DNA of 64,000 bases from Eubacterium sulci ATCC 35585 (GTDB taxonomy: Bacteria; Bacillota; Clostridia; Peptostreptococcales; Anaerovoracaceae), in assembly GCA_001189495.1 (NCBI GenBank), contig CP012068.1, positions 1,612,001-1,676,000 of the forward strand, in the 5' to 3' direction. This document shows, in pieces, positions 8,478-18,780 of the stretch (the first letter of the stretch is position 1; every line of letters begins with the position of its first letter). The notes below the pieces were generated by a model. The model was not told the DNA's origin. It ran no database searches and was given only the letters and a program-made list of their open reading frames with translations. Made by a program: the position numbers and the translations under genes.

Positions 8478-8965
8478 TTTTTCCTCGTATATTTATAGAA
8501 ACGGTACTCTATGCCGTTTTCTTCCATAAGTTCTCCAACCGGCTCGCAATCAAACTCACCTGAGGCATCAAGATTTTCAAAATGTCTATCCGCATCAAAA
8601 TCCTTATAGATTTTGGTTACATAACATGTGCTGCACTTAGGAAGCATATCTTTATATATCTGTGCACCACCTATTACAAAGACTTCCTCTTCAGGGAGAC
8701 CTGAAACAATCTCATCAATCTCCTCGTAGGAGTGAACGACCTCTGCATTCACAGCCTCATAGGAAGTATCCCTAGTCAAAACTATGTTTCTTCTCTTAGG
8801 AAGTCCCTTTGATCCGGGAAGACTCTCTAGCGTCACCCTGCCCATTATTACTGTTTTGTCTAGAGTTATTTTCTTGAAGTATTCTAGGTCACCAGGAAGG
8901 TGGCAGAGCAATCCGCCATCCTTGCCGATTCCCCAATTTTTATCTACTGCTATTATCAAATTCAT
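8474..8965 (-). CDS. folA: Dihydrofolate reductase
   Basis: It reduces dihydrofolate to tetrahydrofolate with NADPH, regenerating the cofactor consumed by ThyA next door. I start at the ATG at 8965 (MNLIIAVDKNWGIGKDGGLL): 163 residues, the family norm, with AGGTG four bases upstream. An upstream in-frame ATG adds 20 residues with no homologous content and overlaps thyA. Motifs: LPGDLEYFKKIT, VIMGRVTLESLP, RRNIVLTRD and VFVIGGAQIYKDMLP. The stop overlaps the rlmB start. Confidence 0.95.
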   Translation of the reverse strand: MNLIIAVDKNWGIGKDGGLLCHLPGDLEYFKKITLDKTVIMGRVTLESLPGSKGLPKRRNIVLTRDTSYEAVNAEVVHSYEEIDEIVSGLPEEEVFVIGGAQIYKDMLPKCSTCYVTKIYKDFDADRHFENLDASGEFDCEPVGELMEENGIEYRFYKYTRKK

Positions 8966-8972
8966 ATCGCAC

Positions 8973-9803
8973 CTATACCGCAATTGGAATATTTTTGATC
9001 TGCTCGCCACTCTGATAGTCTTCAATGATTAGATCATCTGTTGTGAAGTCATAGAAGTCCTTAATCTCAGGATTAAGTCTTACCTTTGGTGCTGGGAACT
9101 CTTCTCTTGAAATCAATTCCTCTATAGCAGGCACATGCTTATCATAGATATGAGCATCTGCGATAACGTGAACAAATTCACCTGGCTTGTATCCGCAAAC
9201 CTGAGCAAGCATCATCACTAAAACAGAGTATTGACACACATTCCAGTTGTTTGCAGCAAGCACATCCTGTGAACGCTGATTTAAGATTGCATTTAGCTTG
9301 TCGCCTGTCACATTGAAGGTCATGCTATACGCACATGGCTCTAGATGCATCTCGCTTAGGTCGCTGAAGTTATAGATATTTGTCATTATTCTTCTTGACT
9401 GAGGAGTATTCTTTAGCTGCCAAATTACATTGTCAACCTGGTCCATCTCACCCTGAGCGAACTTGTATTTCTGAGCCATCTGATAGCCGTAAGCCTTTCC
9501 AATTGAACCGCTTTCGTCAGCCCACTCATCCCAGATTTTGCCCTTTAGTTCATTGATATTATTTGACTTTCTCTGCCAAATCCAAAGAAGTTCATCCACT
9601 GCTGTCTTAATTGCAGTCTTTCTGAGGGTCAAAGCTGGAAACTCCTCTGACAAATCGTATCTGTTTACAACGCCAAAGCGCTTTATAGTATATGCAGGGC
9701 TTCCGTCCTCCCAGCGAGCTCTAACGGTTTCCCCTTCTGTTGAAAATCCATTATCTAAGATATCTCTGCACATGCTTTTGAAAATCTTATCTGCTTTGCT
9801 CAT
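8973..9803 (-). CDS. thyA: Thymidylate synthase
   Basis: It methylates dUMP to dTMP using methylene-tetrahydrofolate. The 276 residues show QSRRIMTNIYNFSDL, then the catalytic Cys157 in LEPCAY, followed by NQRSQDVLAANNWNV and HVIADAHIYDKHV. The residue after the catalytic Cys is Ala where many ThyA proteins have His (PCH); EPCA versions occur in the Bacillus ThyA-type subgroup, so this is probably a lineage feature. It forms a nucleotide-folate cassette with dfrA. Confidence 0.94.
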   Translation of the reverse strand: MSKADKIFKSMCRDILDNGFSTEGETVRARWEDGSPAYTIKRFGVVNRYDLSEEFPALTLRKTAIKTAVDELLWIWQRKSNNINELKGKIWDEWADESGSIGKAYGYQMAQKYKFAQGEMDQVDNVIWQLKNTPQSRRIMTNIYNFSDLSEMHLEPCAYSMTFNVTGDKLNAILNQRSQDVLAANNWNVCQYSVLVMMLAQVCGYKPGEFVHVIADAHIYDKHVPAIEELISREEFPAPKVRLNPEIKDFYDFTTDDLIIEDYQSGEQIKNIPIAV

Positions 9804-9814
9804 CGCCTCTTCTC

Positions 9815-10204
9815 CTATTCCTCTTCGATTATCTCTACCGCCTTTGACATGATTGCCAATACGCGCTCCTCATCACCGTTTGCATGTAAAAATCCAATAA
9901 GTGCTTCAAAAGCAGTCGCAAGCTTATATTCAACAGCTCCAGCGCTCCTGCTCCTGTTGGGCGTCTTATGATTTCTTGCACGCTTAACAAGTCCAAGCTC
10001 ATCCTCTGTGAGAAAGCCGTTCATCATGTGCTTTATTGCCTTTGCTTGACTCTCAGCTCTTACATATCTTATCGCCTTTTTGTGCATGAGATCAGCATTT
10101 CCGCCTAGGCTCAAATCACTGCAAATCATATTTCTGATATAAAGCTCATAAACAGCATCTCCGACAAAAGCCAGCGCCGTTACATTTGCCTGAGCAGAAT
10201 TCAT
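9815..10204 (-). CDS. mrnC: Mini-ribonuclease 3 (MrnC)
   Basis: A 129-residue RNase III catalytic domain without a dsRNA-binding domain, known to mature 23S rRNA in Bacillus. Motifs: ALAFVGDAVYELYIR near the N-terminus (acidic catalytic Asp) and VEYKLATAFEALIGFLH near the C-terminus (second acidic cluster), with RARNHKTPNRSRSAGAVEY between. The start overlaps the cysS stop by 4 bases; cysS-mrnC linkage is conserved in Firmicutes. Confidence 0.93.
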   Translation of the reverse strand: MNSAQANVTALAFVGDAVYELYIRNMICSDLSLGGNADLMHKKAIRYVRAESQAKAIKHMMNGFLTEDELGLVKRARNHKTPNRSRSAGAVEYKLATAFEALIGFLHANGDEERVLAIMSKAVEIIEEE

Positions 10205-11607
10205 ATGGACTCGTCCTTTATAATCTGAACGCCCTGAGGTGTATCCTTTAGAGTATATCCTCTAGCCTTTAGCTCATCTCTGATTTCGTCTGCTCTAGCG
10301 AAGTCCTTATTCTTTCTTGCCTGCTGTCTTTCCTCAACTAGCGCTTCGATATCAGCATCGATACTAGTTTCCTTAGCTTTGATTATTCCAAGAACACCAG
10401 TAAGCTCGTTGAAAATTTCTAAAGCCGCCTTTGCATAAGCTTTGCTAGTTCCTCCACGAAGCATTGTGTTGATTTCTGTAACGAGCTCAAATACCGCACT
10501 GATTCCATCAGCAGTATTTAGATCGTCATCCATAGCCTTTATGAAGGCCTGTCTGAATCCATCAAAGCTAGCTATTGACTTCTCCTCTTCAGCTGAAAGT
10601 TCGCCGTCTGTTCCAGTTTTGATCATGAACTCTATGTCATCTAGACAGTTCTTGATTCTGTTAAAGCTTGACCTTGACTGCTGCATCATTTCTTCGCTGA
10701 ACTCTATCGGTCCTCTATACTGTCCTGATAGGAGCAAGAAGCGGATTTCCTCGCCTGTGTATTTCTGGCGGATATCTCTTACAGTGAAAAAGTTTCCTGC
10801 AGACTTTGACATCTTCGATCCACCGATATTTATGAAGCCATTATGCATCCAGTAGTTAGCAAAGGTTACGCCATTGCAACACTCCGACTGAGCAATTTCG
10901 TTTTCGTGGTGTGGGAACTGAAGGTCCTCACCTCCACCGTGTATATCGATAGTTGTACCTAAATGTCTTCTTGCCATAGCTGAACACTCTATGTGCCAGC
11001 CTGGTCTTCCCATGCCCCATGGTGATTCCCAAGCAATCTCATCTTCAGTCTTACGCGCCTTCCATAGTGCAAAGTCTATTGGATCTTCCTTGACTTCACC
11101 GACTGCAATTCTTGCACCGGCCTCGAGATCTTCTATATTCTGACCTGAAAGCTTTCCGTATTCAGGGAACTTTCTTGTTGAGAAATATACGTCTCCGTCA
11201 GCTTCGTAAGCAAAGCCCTTGCCTACCAAAGTGTCAACAAAGTTTTCTATCTCATCAATATGCTCTGAAACCTTAGGATGAACATCAGCCCTTCTTACAT
11301 TTAGGGCATCTGCATCATCAAAATACTCCTTGATGAAGCGCTCTGAGATTTCAAGTGCGCTAACGCCTTCATCTTTTGCTCTATTGATAATCTTATCGTC
11401 CACGTCTGTGAAGTTCTGTGCATACTTAACCTTATAGCCTCTGTACTCCATGTATCTGCGAAGTGTATCAAAGACTACTATCGGTCTAGCGTTTCCGATG
11501 TGGATGTAGTTGTAAACCGTTGGTCCGCAAACGTAGATGTTAACCTGGCCCTTGCGAATAGGCTCAAACTCCTCTTTACGTCTTGTTAGTGTGTTATATA
11601 TCTTCAT
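10201..11607 (-). CDS. cysS: Cysteinyl-tRNA synthetase
   Basis: Class I synthetase of 468 residues. The zinc Cys27 in YVCGPTVYN is followed by the HIGN signature (36-39). GWHIECSAMARRHLG and GGGEDLQFPHHENEIAQSE line the active site and zinc site, and the KMSKS loop reads GSKMSKSAGNFF. The C-terminal anticodon-binding part ends with the conserved RDELKARGYTLKDTPQG. Translation starts at 11607 after a AAAAGGAAAAG site that directly abuts a stable hairpin (11620-11656). Confidence 0.96.
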   Translation of the reverse strand: MKIYNTLTRRKEEFEPIRKGQVNIYVCGPTVYNYIHIGNARPIVVFDTLRRYMEYRGYKVKYAQNFTDVDDKIINRAKDEGVSALEISERFIKEYFDDADALNVRRADVHPKVSEHIDEIENFVDTLVGKGFAYEADGDVYFSTRKFPEYGKLSGQNIEDLEAGARIAVGEVKEDPIDFALWKARKTEDEIAWESPWGMGRPGWHIECSAMARRHLGTTIDIHGGGEDLQFPHHENEIAQSECCNGVTFANYWMHNGFINIGGSKMSKSAGNFFTVRDIRQKYTGEEIRFLLLSGQYRGPIEFSEEMMQQSRSSFNRIKNCLDDIEFMIKTGTDGELSAEEEKSIASFDGFRQAFIKAMDDDLNTADGISAVFELVTEINTMLRGGTSKAYAKAALEIFNELTGVLGIIKAKETSIDADIEALVEERQQARKNKDFARADEIRDELKARGYTLKDTPQGVQIIKDESI

Positions 11608-11619
11608 ATCTTTTCCTTT

Positions 11620-11656
11620 TGTCGCATTGTAGCTAATCCTTAGTGCGAATGCGACA
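11620..11656 (-). other. Hairpin abutting the cysS ribosome-binding site
   Basis: TGTCGCATT and AATGCGACA form a perfect 9-bp stem with a 19-base loop. On the minus strand it ends exactly where the cysS Shine-Dalgarno region begins and has no T-run. It may protect the mRNA end after processing between ppiB and cysS, or influence cysS translation. No T-box signature is visible. Confidence 0.55.
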
Positions 11657-11683
11657 TGTCGTTAGTTAAACTTTGTTTTGCTT

Positions 11684-12160
11684 TTACTCTACAGTTACAG
11701 TTTTTATTACAACTGGTTCAAGTGGCTTGTCCTGAAAGTCGCGTCTTACCTGTGCAATTTCTAGAGCCGCATCGATACCTTCTGTGATTTTTCCAAAACC
11801 AGCATACTGTCCATCTAGATGAGGAGCATCTGCAACCATTACAAAGAACTGTGATCCTGCTGAGTCAGGTACCATGGTTCTTGCCATTGATAGCACGCCC
11901 GTTGTGTGCTTTAGGTCATTCTTTACGCCATTCATTGCAAACTCACCCTTGATTGTATATCCAGGGCCACCTGTTCCGTTTCCGTTAGGGCATCCACCCT
12001 GAATCATAAATCCAGGAATAACTCTGTGAAATGTTAGGCCGTTGTAGAAACCGCTGTTAGCTAGCTTCTCAAAATTCTCAACTGTGATTGGCGCTAGGTC
12101 CTCGTAAAGCTCGCCCTTCATTACCTTGCCGTTTTCCATTTCTATTGTTACTGTTTTCAT
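11684..12160 (-). CDS. ppiB: Peptidyl-prolyl cis-trans isomerase (cyclophilin type)
   Basis: A small cytoplasmic cyclophilin of 158 residues without a signal peptide. Catalytic motifs: [13 protein letters not shown] and [24 protein letters not shown]. The start at 12160 ([11 protein letters not shown]) has GAGGAG seven bases upstream; a further in-frame ATG five codons up would place that ribosome-binding site inside the gene. The ATG lies 1 base beyond the proS stop. Confidence 0.94.
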   Translation of the reverse strand: MKTVTIEMENGKVMKGELYEDLAPITVENFEKLANSGFYNGLTFHRVIPGFMIQGGCPNGNGTGGPGYTIKGEFAMNGVKNDLKHTTGVLSMARTMVPDSAGSQFFVMVADAPHLDGQYAGFGKITEGIDAALEIAQVRRDFQDKPLEPVVIKTVTVE

Positions 12161-12161
12161 C

Positions 12162-13895
12162 TTATTTCTCCTCATTTACTAATTTGATTGCATTTTCTAT
12201 TGCTTCTGCTACGCTAAGCTCTGACTTTTCGCTGTCTCTACGTAGCTTGTACTCCACGATTCCTTCTCCAGCCCTCTTACCTACTGTGATTCTGATTGGG
12301 AATCCAAGAAGGTCAGCGTCCTTGAACTTAACACCTGGCCTCTCGTCACGGTCATCTATAACCGCTTCAACACCAGCTACTAGCAAGCTCTGGTAGATTT
12401 CTTCTGCAAGCTTTGCCTGTTCCTCATCCTTAGGCTTAACAAGTGTTACAATCACATGGTATGGAGCGACTGAAACTGGCCAAATAATTCCATCCTCATC
12501 GTGGTGCTGCTCGATAACAGCTGCAAGCGTACGGCTTACTCCGATTCCGTAGCAACCCATAACAAGCGGATGATCCTGCTGATTTTCGTCCTTATATATA
12601 GCATTCATAGCCTTTGAATACTTTGTTCCAAGCTTAAATACCTGTCCAACCTCGATGCCGCGAGTGTGCTTTATTGGGGCGCCGCAGACTGGGCAAGGGT
12701 CACCCTCCTTGAGAACCTTGAGGTCTGTAACTATGTCACCCTCGTAATCTCTTCCGTAGTTCACGTTGAGAATGTGGTGGTCTAGCTTACAAGCACCTGC
12801 GCAAAGGTTCTTAAGTCCCACTAGCTCGCTGTCGACAACAACTGTACAGTCGTGAAGCCCTATAGGTCCTGTGAATCCACCAACTGCTCCTATTGCAGCT
12901 TCTAGCTTTGATTCGTCAGCAAAGGCAATCGCATGCTCTGGGATGTTTAGGGCATTTACTAACTTAATCATGTTAAGGTCTCTATCGCCTCTAACAAAGG
13001 CAGCTACATATCCATCAGCCTTACCATCCTCGTCATACTTCTCAAATAGAAGTGCTTTGATAGTCTTTGTCTTATCTATGTTCAGGAATCCTGCAACCTC
13101 TTCGATTGTCTTTGTTCCTGGTGTGTGAACTTCCTGAAGCTCAAGCATTGCCTCACTCTCAGGTGATGGCTCAGCATCCCTGCAAGCAGCCTTTTCTACA
13201 TTTGCCGCCATTGAACAGCTCTCGCAATAAGCAATATCGCTCTCGCCGACCTCTGAAAGCGCTGTAAACTCGTGTGATGCATTTCCGCCAATCGCACCGC
13301 TATCAGCCTCTACTGGTCTAAATGTCAATCCGCAACGAGTGAAGATTCTCGTATACGCATCATACATATCATCATAGCTCTTATCGAGGCCCTCCTGATC
13401 CTTGTCAAAAGAGTAAGCATCCTTCATGATGAACTCTCTGCTTCTCATAAGACCAAAACGAGGTCTAGCCTCATCTCTGTACTTGTGCTGAATCTGATAT
13501 AGGTTCAGTGGTAGCTGTCTATATGATGAAACTCCATCACGAACTATATCTGTAAATATTTCCTCGTGCGTAGGTCCTAAGCAGAAGTCTCTGCCGTTTC
13601 TGTCTTTGATACGCCAAAGTTCAGGGCCGTAGGCACTCCACCTTCCTGATTCCTCCCAAAGTTCTGCAGGCTGAATCGCAGACATCAAAATCTCCTGCGC
13701 TCCGCTCTTATCCATCTCCTCACGGATTATATTCTCAATCTTGTGAAGCGATCTCCATCCAAGGGGCATGAATCCGTAGATTCCTGATGCAAGCTTACGT
13801 ATCATTCCCGTACGAAGCAGCAAAATATGACTTGGAATTTCCGCTTCAGCTGGTAACTCCCTCAGAGTTCTGACATACATTTTAGATAGTCTCAT
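12162..13895 (-). CDS. proS: Prolyl-tRNA synthetase (bacterial type with INS domain)
   Basis: Class II synthetase, 577 residues. The start [20 protein letters not shown] and motif 2/3 regions ([65 protein letters not shown]) are typical. The insertion editing domain lies about 225-390 ([20 protein letters not shown]), which clears Ala-tRNA-Pro. The anticodon-binding domain forms the C-terminus. A Cys-rich tail of the insert (PCPVCGAP) may bind zinc. The stop codon is two bases from the ppiB start. Confidence 0.96.
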   Translation of the reverse strand: MRLSKMYVRTLRELPAEAEIPSHILLLRTGMIRKLASGIYGFMPLGWRSLHKIENIIREEMDKSGAQEILMSAIQPAELWEESGRWSAYGPELWRIKDRNGRDFCLGPTHEEIFTDIVRDGVSSYRQLPLNLYQIQHKYRDEARPRFGLMRSREFIMKDAYSFDKDQEGLDKSYDDMYDAYTRIFTRCGLTFRPVEADSGAIGGNASHEFTALSEVGESDIAYCESCSMAANVEKAACRDAEPSPESEAMLELQEVHTPGTKTIEEVAGFLNIDKTKTIKALLFEKYDEDGKADGYVAAFVRGDRDLNMIKLVNALNIPEHAIAFADESKLEAAIGAVGGFTGPIGLHDCTVVVDSELVGLKNLCAGACKLDHHILNVNYGRDYEGDIVTDLKVLKEGDPCPVCGAPIKHTRGIEVGQVFKLGTKYSKAMNAIYKDENQQDHPLVMGCYGIGVSRTLAAVIEQHHDEDGIIWPVSVAPYHVIVTLVKPKDEEQAKLAEEIYQSLLVAGVEAVIDDRDERPGVKFKDADLLGFPIRITVGKRAGEGIVEYKLRRDSEKSELSVAEAIENAIKLVNEEK

Positions 13896-13977
13896 TGAAA
13901 TTATATCTCCATTCTATTCAATCTATATTTCTGCCGTAGCTAGCGCCACAGTATTCATCAAAGTTCACAAATAGCTT

Positions 13978-15120
13978 CTACTTAGGGCTGCAGGACAAAA
14001 TGCAAACAGCCTCAGCTGCAATGCCCTCGCCTCTTCCTGTAAAGCCTAGCTTCTCAGTCGTAGTCGCCTTTATATTTATTCTTTCTCTGCTTATGTTTAG
14101 CACATTGCAGATGTTATCCTCCATCTTGTCTATATGTGGAGCAAGCTTAGGTCTTTCGCAAATCACAGTTATGTCTGTATTTATAAAATCATAACCTCTA
14201 TACTTGACTGCATTCCATGCTCTCTCTAAAAGAACAAGACTCGAAGCATCCTTAAATGCGGGATCTGTATCCGGAAACAGCCTTCCAATATCTCCCATAG
14301 ATGCAGCACCTAGTATCGCATCTATCAAAGCATGAAGCAATACATCAGCATCTGAGTGTCCCAAAAGCCCTTTCTCATAAGGGATATCTACTCCTCCAAG
14401 AATTAGCTTTCTGCCTTCAACAAGTCTATGCACATCAAAGCCTTTTCCTATCCTTGTTTCCAAAACGACATCCTCCGGCGTTGTAATTTTGATATTATCC
14501 TCACTGCCCTTTACCAACGACACCTTGTGTCCAAAGGCTTCTACAATGCCTGCATCATCTGTGAAATCGCTGCCATCTGTAAAAGCCTTGGCATATGCAT
14601 CCATCAAAAGTCCTGCGGAAAAGCCTTGAGGAGTCTGAACGCAGCGTAAATCACTGCGTTCAAGGGTTCCCTTATTTATATCTCTAATTGTATCCTTTGG
14701 CATTATGCAAGGAATTGCTGCCCCTGCTTCTGATGCCTCTTTGGTGACTGAAGCAATGATGTCAAGCTCTATATACGGTCTAACTCCGTCATGTATCAGT
14801 ACGATGTCGTCATCTGAAACCTTCTTCTGTCTCAATAATTTGAGCGCATTTGCAACAGAATCCTGCCTTCGTTCTCCGCCCGAGATTATGCTCATGCTTT
14901 TGCTGAAGCCACGGAACAGCTCCTCTGTCTGCTCAAGGTAATCCTGCGCAGTTACGACGATTATCTCATCTACCAAAGAGCTTCTTCTGAACTTATCCAC
15001 CGTCTTTTCTAAAATTGTCTTGCCACCTATATACAGGAATTGCTTCGGTTTTGGTGCCTTCATACGAGTGCCCCTTCCGCCTGCCACAATTACGGCATAG
15101 ACTCTTCTATCACGAAACAT
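13978..15120 (-). CDS. ispDF: Bifunctional IspD-IspF isoprenoid enzyme
   Basis: A fusion of two MEP-pathway steps. Residues 1-~222 are IspD (CTP:MEP cytidylyltransferase): [28 protein letters not shown] and [11 protein letters not shown]. Residues ~223-380 are IspF (MECDP synthase): [57 protein letters not shown] and the C-terminal [20 protein letters not shown]. IspD and IspF catalyse non-consecutive steps (IspE lies between), so the fusion is usually explained by complex formation rather than direct channelling. It starts right after the PIN-TRAM gene (stop at 15122). Confidence 0.95.
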   Translation of the reverse strand: MFRDRRVYAVIVAGGRGTRMKAPKPKQFLYIGGKTILEKTVDKFRRSSLVDEIIVVTAQDYLEQTEELFRGFSKSMSIISGGERRQDSVANALKLLRQKKVSDDDIVLIHDGVRPYIELDIIASVTKEASEAGAAIPCIMPKDTIRDINKGTLERSDLRCVQTPQGFSAGLLMDAYAKAFTDGSDFTDDAGIVEAFGHKVSLVKGSEDNIKITTPEDVVLETRIGKGFDVHRLVEGRKLILGGVDIPYEKGLLGHSDADVLLHALIDAILGAASMGDIGRLFPDTDPAFKDASSLVLLERAWNAVKYRGYDFINTDITVICERPKLAPHIDKMEDNICNVLNISRERINIKATTTEKLGFTGRGEGIAAEAVCILSCSPK

Positions 15121-15121
15121 C

Positions 15122-16267
15122 TTATACCCTTACTCTTCCGAAAATCATCCTGCCTGCTGAAGTCTGTAGCACGCTGGTTACAGTTATCTCTCTAGTCTTA
15201 CCTATATAGTTTTTGCCATCCTCTAAAACTACCATGGTTCCATCATCGAGATAGGCAATTGACTGCTGAGAATCCTTACCCTGCTTAACTGGGGTAACCG
15301 TCATCTTCTCACCAGGAATGACCACTGGCTTTAGCGTATTGGCTAGCTCGTTGATATTCAAAACATCTACGCCATTAATCCTGGCCACCTTGTTCAAATT
15401 AAAGTCGTTTGTCACAACCTTACCACCCATAATCTGCGCAAGCTTGAGAAGTTTAACGTCGACCTCTGGAATTTCCTTTAGCCCTTTCTCGCTCTCAGTA
15501 TTGTAGATATCAATTCCATAGTCAGTCTGAATCCTATTTAGAATATCAAGGCCTCTGCGCCCTCTCGTCCTCTTCAGAGAATCAGACGAGTCTGCTATAT
15601 GTCTCAGCTCGACCAAAACAAACTCAGGGATGACAATGGGACCCTCTAGGAATCCGGTCTTAATAATTTCGGCAATTCGTCCATCGATTATTACGCTCGT
15701 ATCTAGTATCTTAGGAATGATGTTGCTCTGCTTGCGCCCCTTGCCTCCTACAGAAAAACGTGTCGCCTGAGCAGGATTAGCATTCGGTCCTGCATCGCTG
15801 TTTCTTCTTGCGATAAACATCTGTGAGATTATTTCTTTACCCTTTTTGTTCGCAACAACCACGCCGATAAATCCCATAATCATGTATACGATTAGCGTGA
15901 TGATAACATATAAATACTGATTTGTAATTCCTGCGAAAATCTGAGTTATAAAGAATGCGATGATAAGTCCAAAGATTAGGCCTATAGCTCCTGCAAGAAT
16001 ATCATTTCCGGAAACTCCCTGAAGGTCGTCTTCAATCTTGCCAGCAACCTTGACGCTCTGTTTTGAAATTAGCGGCGCTAAACGATAAAACATAATTGCA
16101 AATAATAAAGAAATAAATACCGCTAGAATATATTGATAATTACTTTTGAAATAAGCCTCGAATGATGAGTCTGAGTGTATTAAAAGATACTTGGACCCAA
16201 TGGAAATTCCGTATCCTATCAAGGCTCCTATGATAGCTAGAGCGATTCTCAATAACTTCTTGAGCAT
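15122..16267 (-). CDS. Membrane PIN-TRAM domain protein (YacL-like)
   Basis: The 381 residues begin with four membrane segments (about 6-25, 40-65, 85-110 and 118-142). A PIN nuclease domain follows ([20 protein letters not shown], with acidic residues again at KTRGRRGLD-like and [12 protein letters not shown]), and a C-terminal TRAM domain near 310-380. Bacillus YacL has the same layout and is next to ispD, as here. An RNA cleavage or RNA-binding role at the membrane is likely but undefined. It is the first gene of the long operon ending at sigH, with its own promoter. Confidence 0.9.
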   Translation of the reverse strand: MLKKLLRIALAIIGALIGYGISIGSKYLLIHSDSSFEAYFKSNYQYILAVFISLLFAIMFYRLAPLISKQSVKVAGKIEDDLQGVSGNDILAGAIGLIFGLIIAFFITQIFAGITNQYLYVIITLIVYMIMGFIGVVVANKKGKEIISQMFIARRNSDAGPNANPAQATRFSVGGKGRKQSNIIPKILDTSVIIDGRIAEIIKTGFLEGPIVIPEFVLVELRHIADSSDSLKRTRGRRGLDILNRIQTDYGIDIYNTESEKGLKEIPEVDVKLLKLAQIMGGKVVTNDFNLNKVARINGVDVLNINELANTLKPVVIPGEKMTVTPVKQGKDSQQSIAYLDDGTMVVLEDGKNYIGKTREITVTSVLQTSAGRMIFGRVRV

Positions 16268-16358
16268 ATTGCACCTCCTTTCTTAATTATTTTGGCTCAT
16301 TTTGCTCGTATTTTTATACAAGCTACAAGCTCAAAATAGCTATTTCTATACATATTAC

Positions 16359-16387
16359 AGTATAGTCCTATACCCGCCCGTCGTCAA
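16359..16387 (-). promoter_or_regulatory. Promoter of the PIN-TRAM/ispDF/proS...sigH operon
   Basis: TTGACG (16382-16387) and TATACT (16359-16364) are 17 bases apart on the minus strand. The spacer is unusually GC-rich. The 5' untranslated leader would be about 85 bases, ending in AAAGGAGGTG before the start codon. Confidence 0.68.
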
Positions 16388-16452
16388 TACTTCCAAGGCT
16401 TAAAACAATGGGGAATTCAAGGCTTTTTCACCGCCTTGTCATATTATGTAGT

Positions 16453-16480
16453 TTGCTTTTATATTTGTGATAATTATGAT
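16453..16480 (+). promoter_or_regulatory. Promoter of the two-component system
   Basis: TTGCTT (16453-16458) and TATGAT (16475-16480) are 16 bases apart, about 75 bases before the response regulator. A CAAGGC...GCCTTG inverted repeat lies just upstream at about 16419-16439 and could be an operator. Confidence 0.5.
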
Positions 16481-16554
16481 AGAATTATAACACTAATCAC
16501 ATTAAAACTTCACCTACGCGCGTTATCATACAAAGAAAATGGGAGGAATATATT

Positions 16555-17232
16555 ATGTACAAGTTACTTGTCGTAGACGACGAACCTAAAATCAGAGAAG
16601 TGATTCGAGAATATGCAGAGTTCAACGGTTATGAAGTAACCGAGGCAGAGGACGGAATGAGCGCTGTCGGACTATGCAAGCTAAACAAGTATGATCTTGT
16701 TATTTTAGATATAATGATGCCTAAGCTCGACGGCTTCACAGCATGCAAGGAGATAAAGAAGATTTCTGATGTGCCTATCATCATGCTTTCAGCACGTGGC
16801 GAAGAGTACGATAAACTCTTCGGATTCGAGCTTGGAATTGACGATTACATCGTTAAGCCTTTCAGCCCTAAGGAGCTAATGGCTCGTGTAAACGTTGTTT
16901 TAGAGAGAAGAAATTCTGTATCAAAGGATAATAGCAGCGTGCTCACCTTTGATGGACTCGAAATCAATATCGCAGCGCGTACTGTTTCAGTCGACGGTAA
17001 GCGTGTAGAACTAACACCAAAGGAATACGATCTTCTTTTCTATCTAATTAAGAACAAGAACATCGCACTTTCCAGGGACAAGCTACTATCCGACATCTGG
17101 GGATACGACTTCTTCGGTGACGACAGGACCATAGATACGCACATCAAAAACTTGCGTAACAACCTAGGCCCTTACCGTGATTTCATCGTAACCCTCAGGG
17201 GAGTAGGATACAAGTTTGAGTATGAGAAATAA
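16555..17232 (+). CDS. OmpR/PhoB-family response regulator
   Basis: The 225-residue protein has a receiver domain (1-~120) with acidic pocket D8-D9, phosphoacceptor D52 in LVILDIMMPKLDG, and the YIVKPFSP loop with its conserved Lys. A winged-helix DNA-binding domain follows (about 128-223: LELTPKEYDLLFYLIKN-type core and TIDTHIKNLRNNLG). The start at 16555 has GGGAGGAATA upstream. It overlaps the histidine kinase gene. The signal is unknown; nothing nearby is an obvious target. Confidence 0.94.
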   Translation: MYKLLVVDDEPKIREVIREYAEFNGYEVTEAEDGMSAVGLCKLNKYDLVILDIMMPKLDGFTACKEIKKISDVPIIMLSARGEEYDKLFGFELGIDDYIVKPFSPKELMARVNVVLERRNSVSKDNSSVLTFDGLEINIAARTVSVDGKRVELTPKEYDLLFYLIKNKNIALSRDKLLSDIWGYDFFGDDRTIDTHIKNLRNNLGPYRDFIVTLRGVGYKFEYEK

Positions 17233-18685
17233 TAAGAAACGGTTTGATATCAGGAGCCTTAGCTTCAAACTTTGGTGCTATTTCATACTCTTTGCTGCAC
17301 TCCTAGTCGTTTTGATTTGGCTACTTCAGATTTACTTCATGGATTCATTTTACGAGGACATGAAGCTTCGAGAGACAAAGCGAATGGCTCAGGAACTCAT
17401 AGATGAATATAAGCATAATGGCAAAGAAGCAATGAGCCGGAAGATAAACGAAATCAGTGCTGAGACAGACTCTTACATCAGGGTTGAGACGGGCGACGGT
17501 AGAGTTGCTATTCTGCCTGAGTACAACGGATATAAACAGGAATACCTGTATAGTCTTCAATCCTCAAATCTGCGTCAGCAGCTAGAGGGCAGCACATTTC
17601 CTAGCGTATCGCTCATAGTTCCTTATCAGGATAATCAGCTACTAGCATACGCGACCTACCTTTACAAGGCGGAGGATTCGAATAGCGAAGAAGAGAATAT
17701 GGCAAATAGCTATATACTCTATCTGTTTGCACCGCTTTCACCAGTAAAATCTACGATTTCTATTTTGAGAGCTCAGCTAGTCTATATCACATTCATAGCT
17801 ATGTTCCTAGCGCTTTCGATGGCCCTATACATGGCAAATATGATAAGCAGGCCAATCAAAAATATCACGAAATCTGCAGAAGAAATGGGTAAAGGTCATT
17901 ATGGAGTTCAGTTTAGACCAAGCGCATATTCTGAGATTCAAAATCTCTCCGAGACTTTGACCAAGGCTTCGCGAGAGTTAGAAAAGACCGATATGTATCA
18001 AAAGGACTTGATTGCTAATGTCAGTCACGATTTGAGAACGCCACTGACTATGATTAGATCCTACGCAGAGATGATTAGAGACCTATCTGGCGATAATCCG
18101 GTTAAGAGAAATCAACACCTTGGCGTAATCATTGAGGAATCAGACAGGCTCAACATTCTTGTAAATGATATGCTCAACCTATCTAGAATGCAGCAGCGCA
18201 AGATAGTACTTGAGAAAAGCGAATTTGATTTATCTGATAGCGTGCGCACTTTGCTCACATCTTACGAAATTCTCGCAGAAAACGAGGGCTATAAGTTTAT
18301 ATATAACAACAGCGAAGCACTGCCAGTCTTTGCCGATAAAGCTAAGATTACGCAGGTTATCTCAAACCTCATAAACAATGCCGTTAAATATTGTGGGGAG
18401 GATAAGGAGATAATAATCAATGTGAAGCGCGTAGCAAGATCAAAGGTAAGATGCGAGATAATTGACCACGGTCAGGGCATTGCACCAGATGAGGTAAGTC
18501 ACGTTTGGGAAAGATATTACAAATCCAGCACCCACCACGTTAGGCAAACTGACGGAAGCGGACTTGGACTATCGATTGTTAGAGAGATTCTTAATCTGCA
18601 CAAAGCCCAGTATGGCGTAAACAGTAAACTCGGTAAGGGTAGCACATTCTGGTTTGAGCTTGAGATTTTTAAAACAAAGAAATAA
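17216..18685 (+). CDS. Sensor histidine kinase, HAMP-containing
   Basis: Partner of the upstream regulator, 489 residues. TM1 is about 17-40, an extracytoplasmic sensor region about 41-185, TM2 about 188-209, then HAMP (NMISRPIKNITKSAEEMGKG), the H-box with His271 (NVSHDLRTPLT), N-box (QVISNLINNAVKY) and G boxes (DHGQGIAPDE, GSGLGLSIVREI). The TTG at 17216 has AGGA seven bases upstream and overlaps the regulator by 17 bases; an ATG two codons later (17222) is the alternative start. The ligand is unknown. Confidence 0.92.
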   Translation: MSMRNNKKRFDIRSLSFKLWCYFILFAALLVVLIWLLQIYFMDSFYEDMKLRETKRMAQELIDEYKHNGKEAMSRKINEISAETDSYIRVETGDGRVAILPEYNGYKQEYLYSLQSSNLRQQLEGSTFPSVSLIVPYQDNQLLAYATYLYKAEDSNSEEENMANSYILYLFAPLSPVKSTISILRAQLVYITFIAMFLALSMALYMANMISRPIKNITKSAEEMGKGHYGVQFRPSAYSEIQNLSETLTKASRELEKTDMYQKDLIANVSHDLRTPLTMIRSYAEMIRDLSGDNPVKRNQHLGVIIEESDRLNILVNDMLNLSRMQQRKIVLEKSEFDLSDSVRTLLTSYEILAENEGYKFIYNNSEALPVFADKAKITQVISNLINNAVKYCGEDKEIIINVKRVARSKVRCEIIDHGQGIAPDEVSHVWERYYKSSTHHVRQTDGSGLGLSIVREILNLHKAQYGVNSKLGKGSTFWFELEIFKTKK

Positions 18686-18696
18686 TACGCAATAAC

Positions 18697-18740
18697 AAAA
18701 TGCACAGGCGATTATCTAAGTAATCGCTTGTGCATTTTTT
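18697..18740 (+). terminator. Terminator after the two-component system
   Basis: AAAATGCACAGGCGATTA pairs with TAATCGCTTGTGCATTTT around a 6-base loop, ending in TTTTTT. A-rich sequence on the other side means it can also stop the convergent HD-domain gene. Confidence 0.92.
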
Positions 18741-18780
18741 CTTAACCTTATTGATCTTTGCTATAGCCTCGATTTAGAAC

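Noticed and set aside
8966-9025. Longer dfrA start adding 20 residues
   Set aside because: The extension overlaps thyA and precedes the conserved DHFR start MNLIIAVDKNWGIG, which has its own ribosome-binding site.
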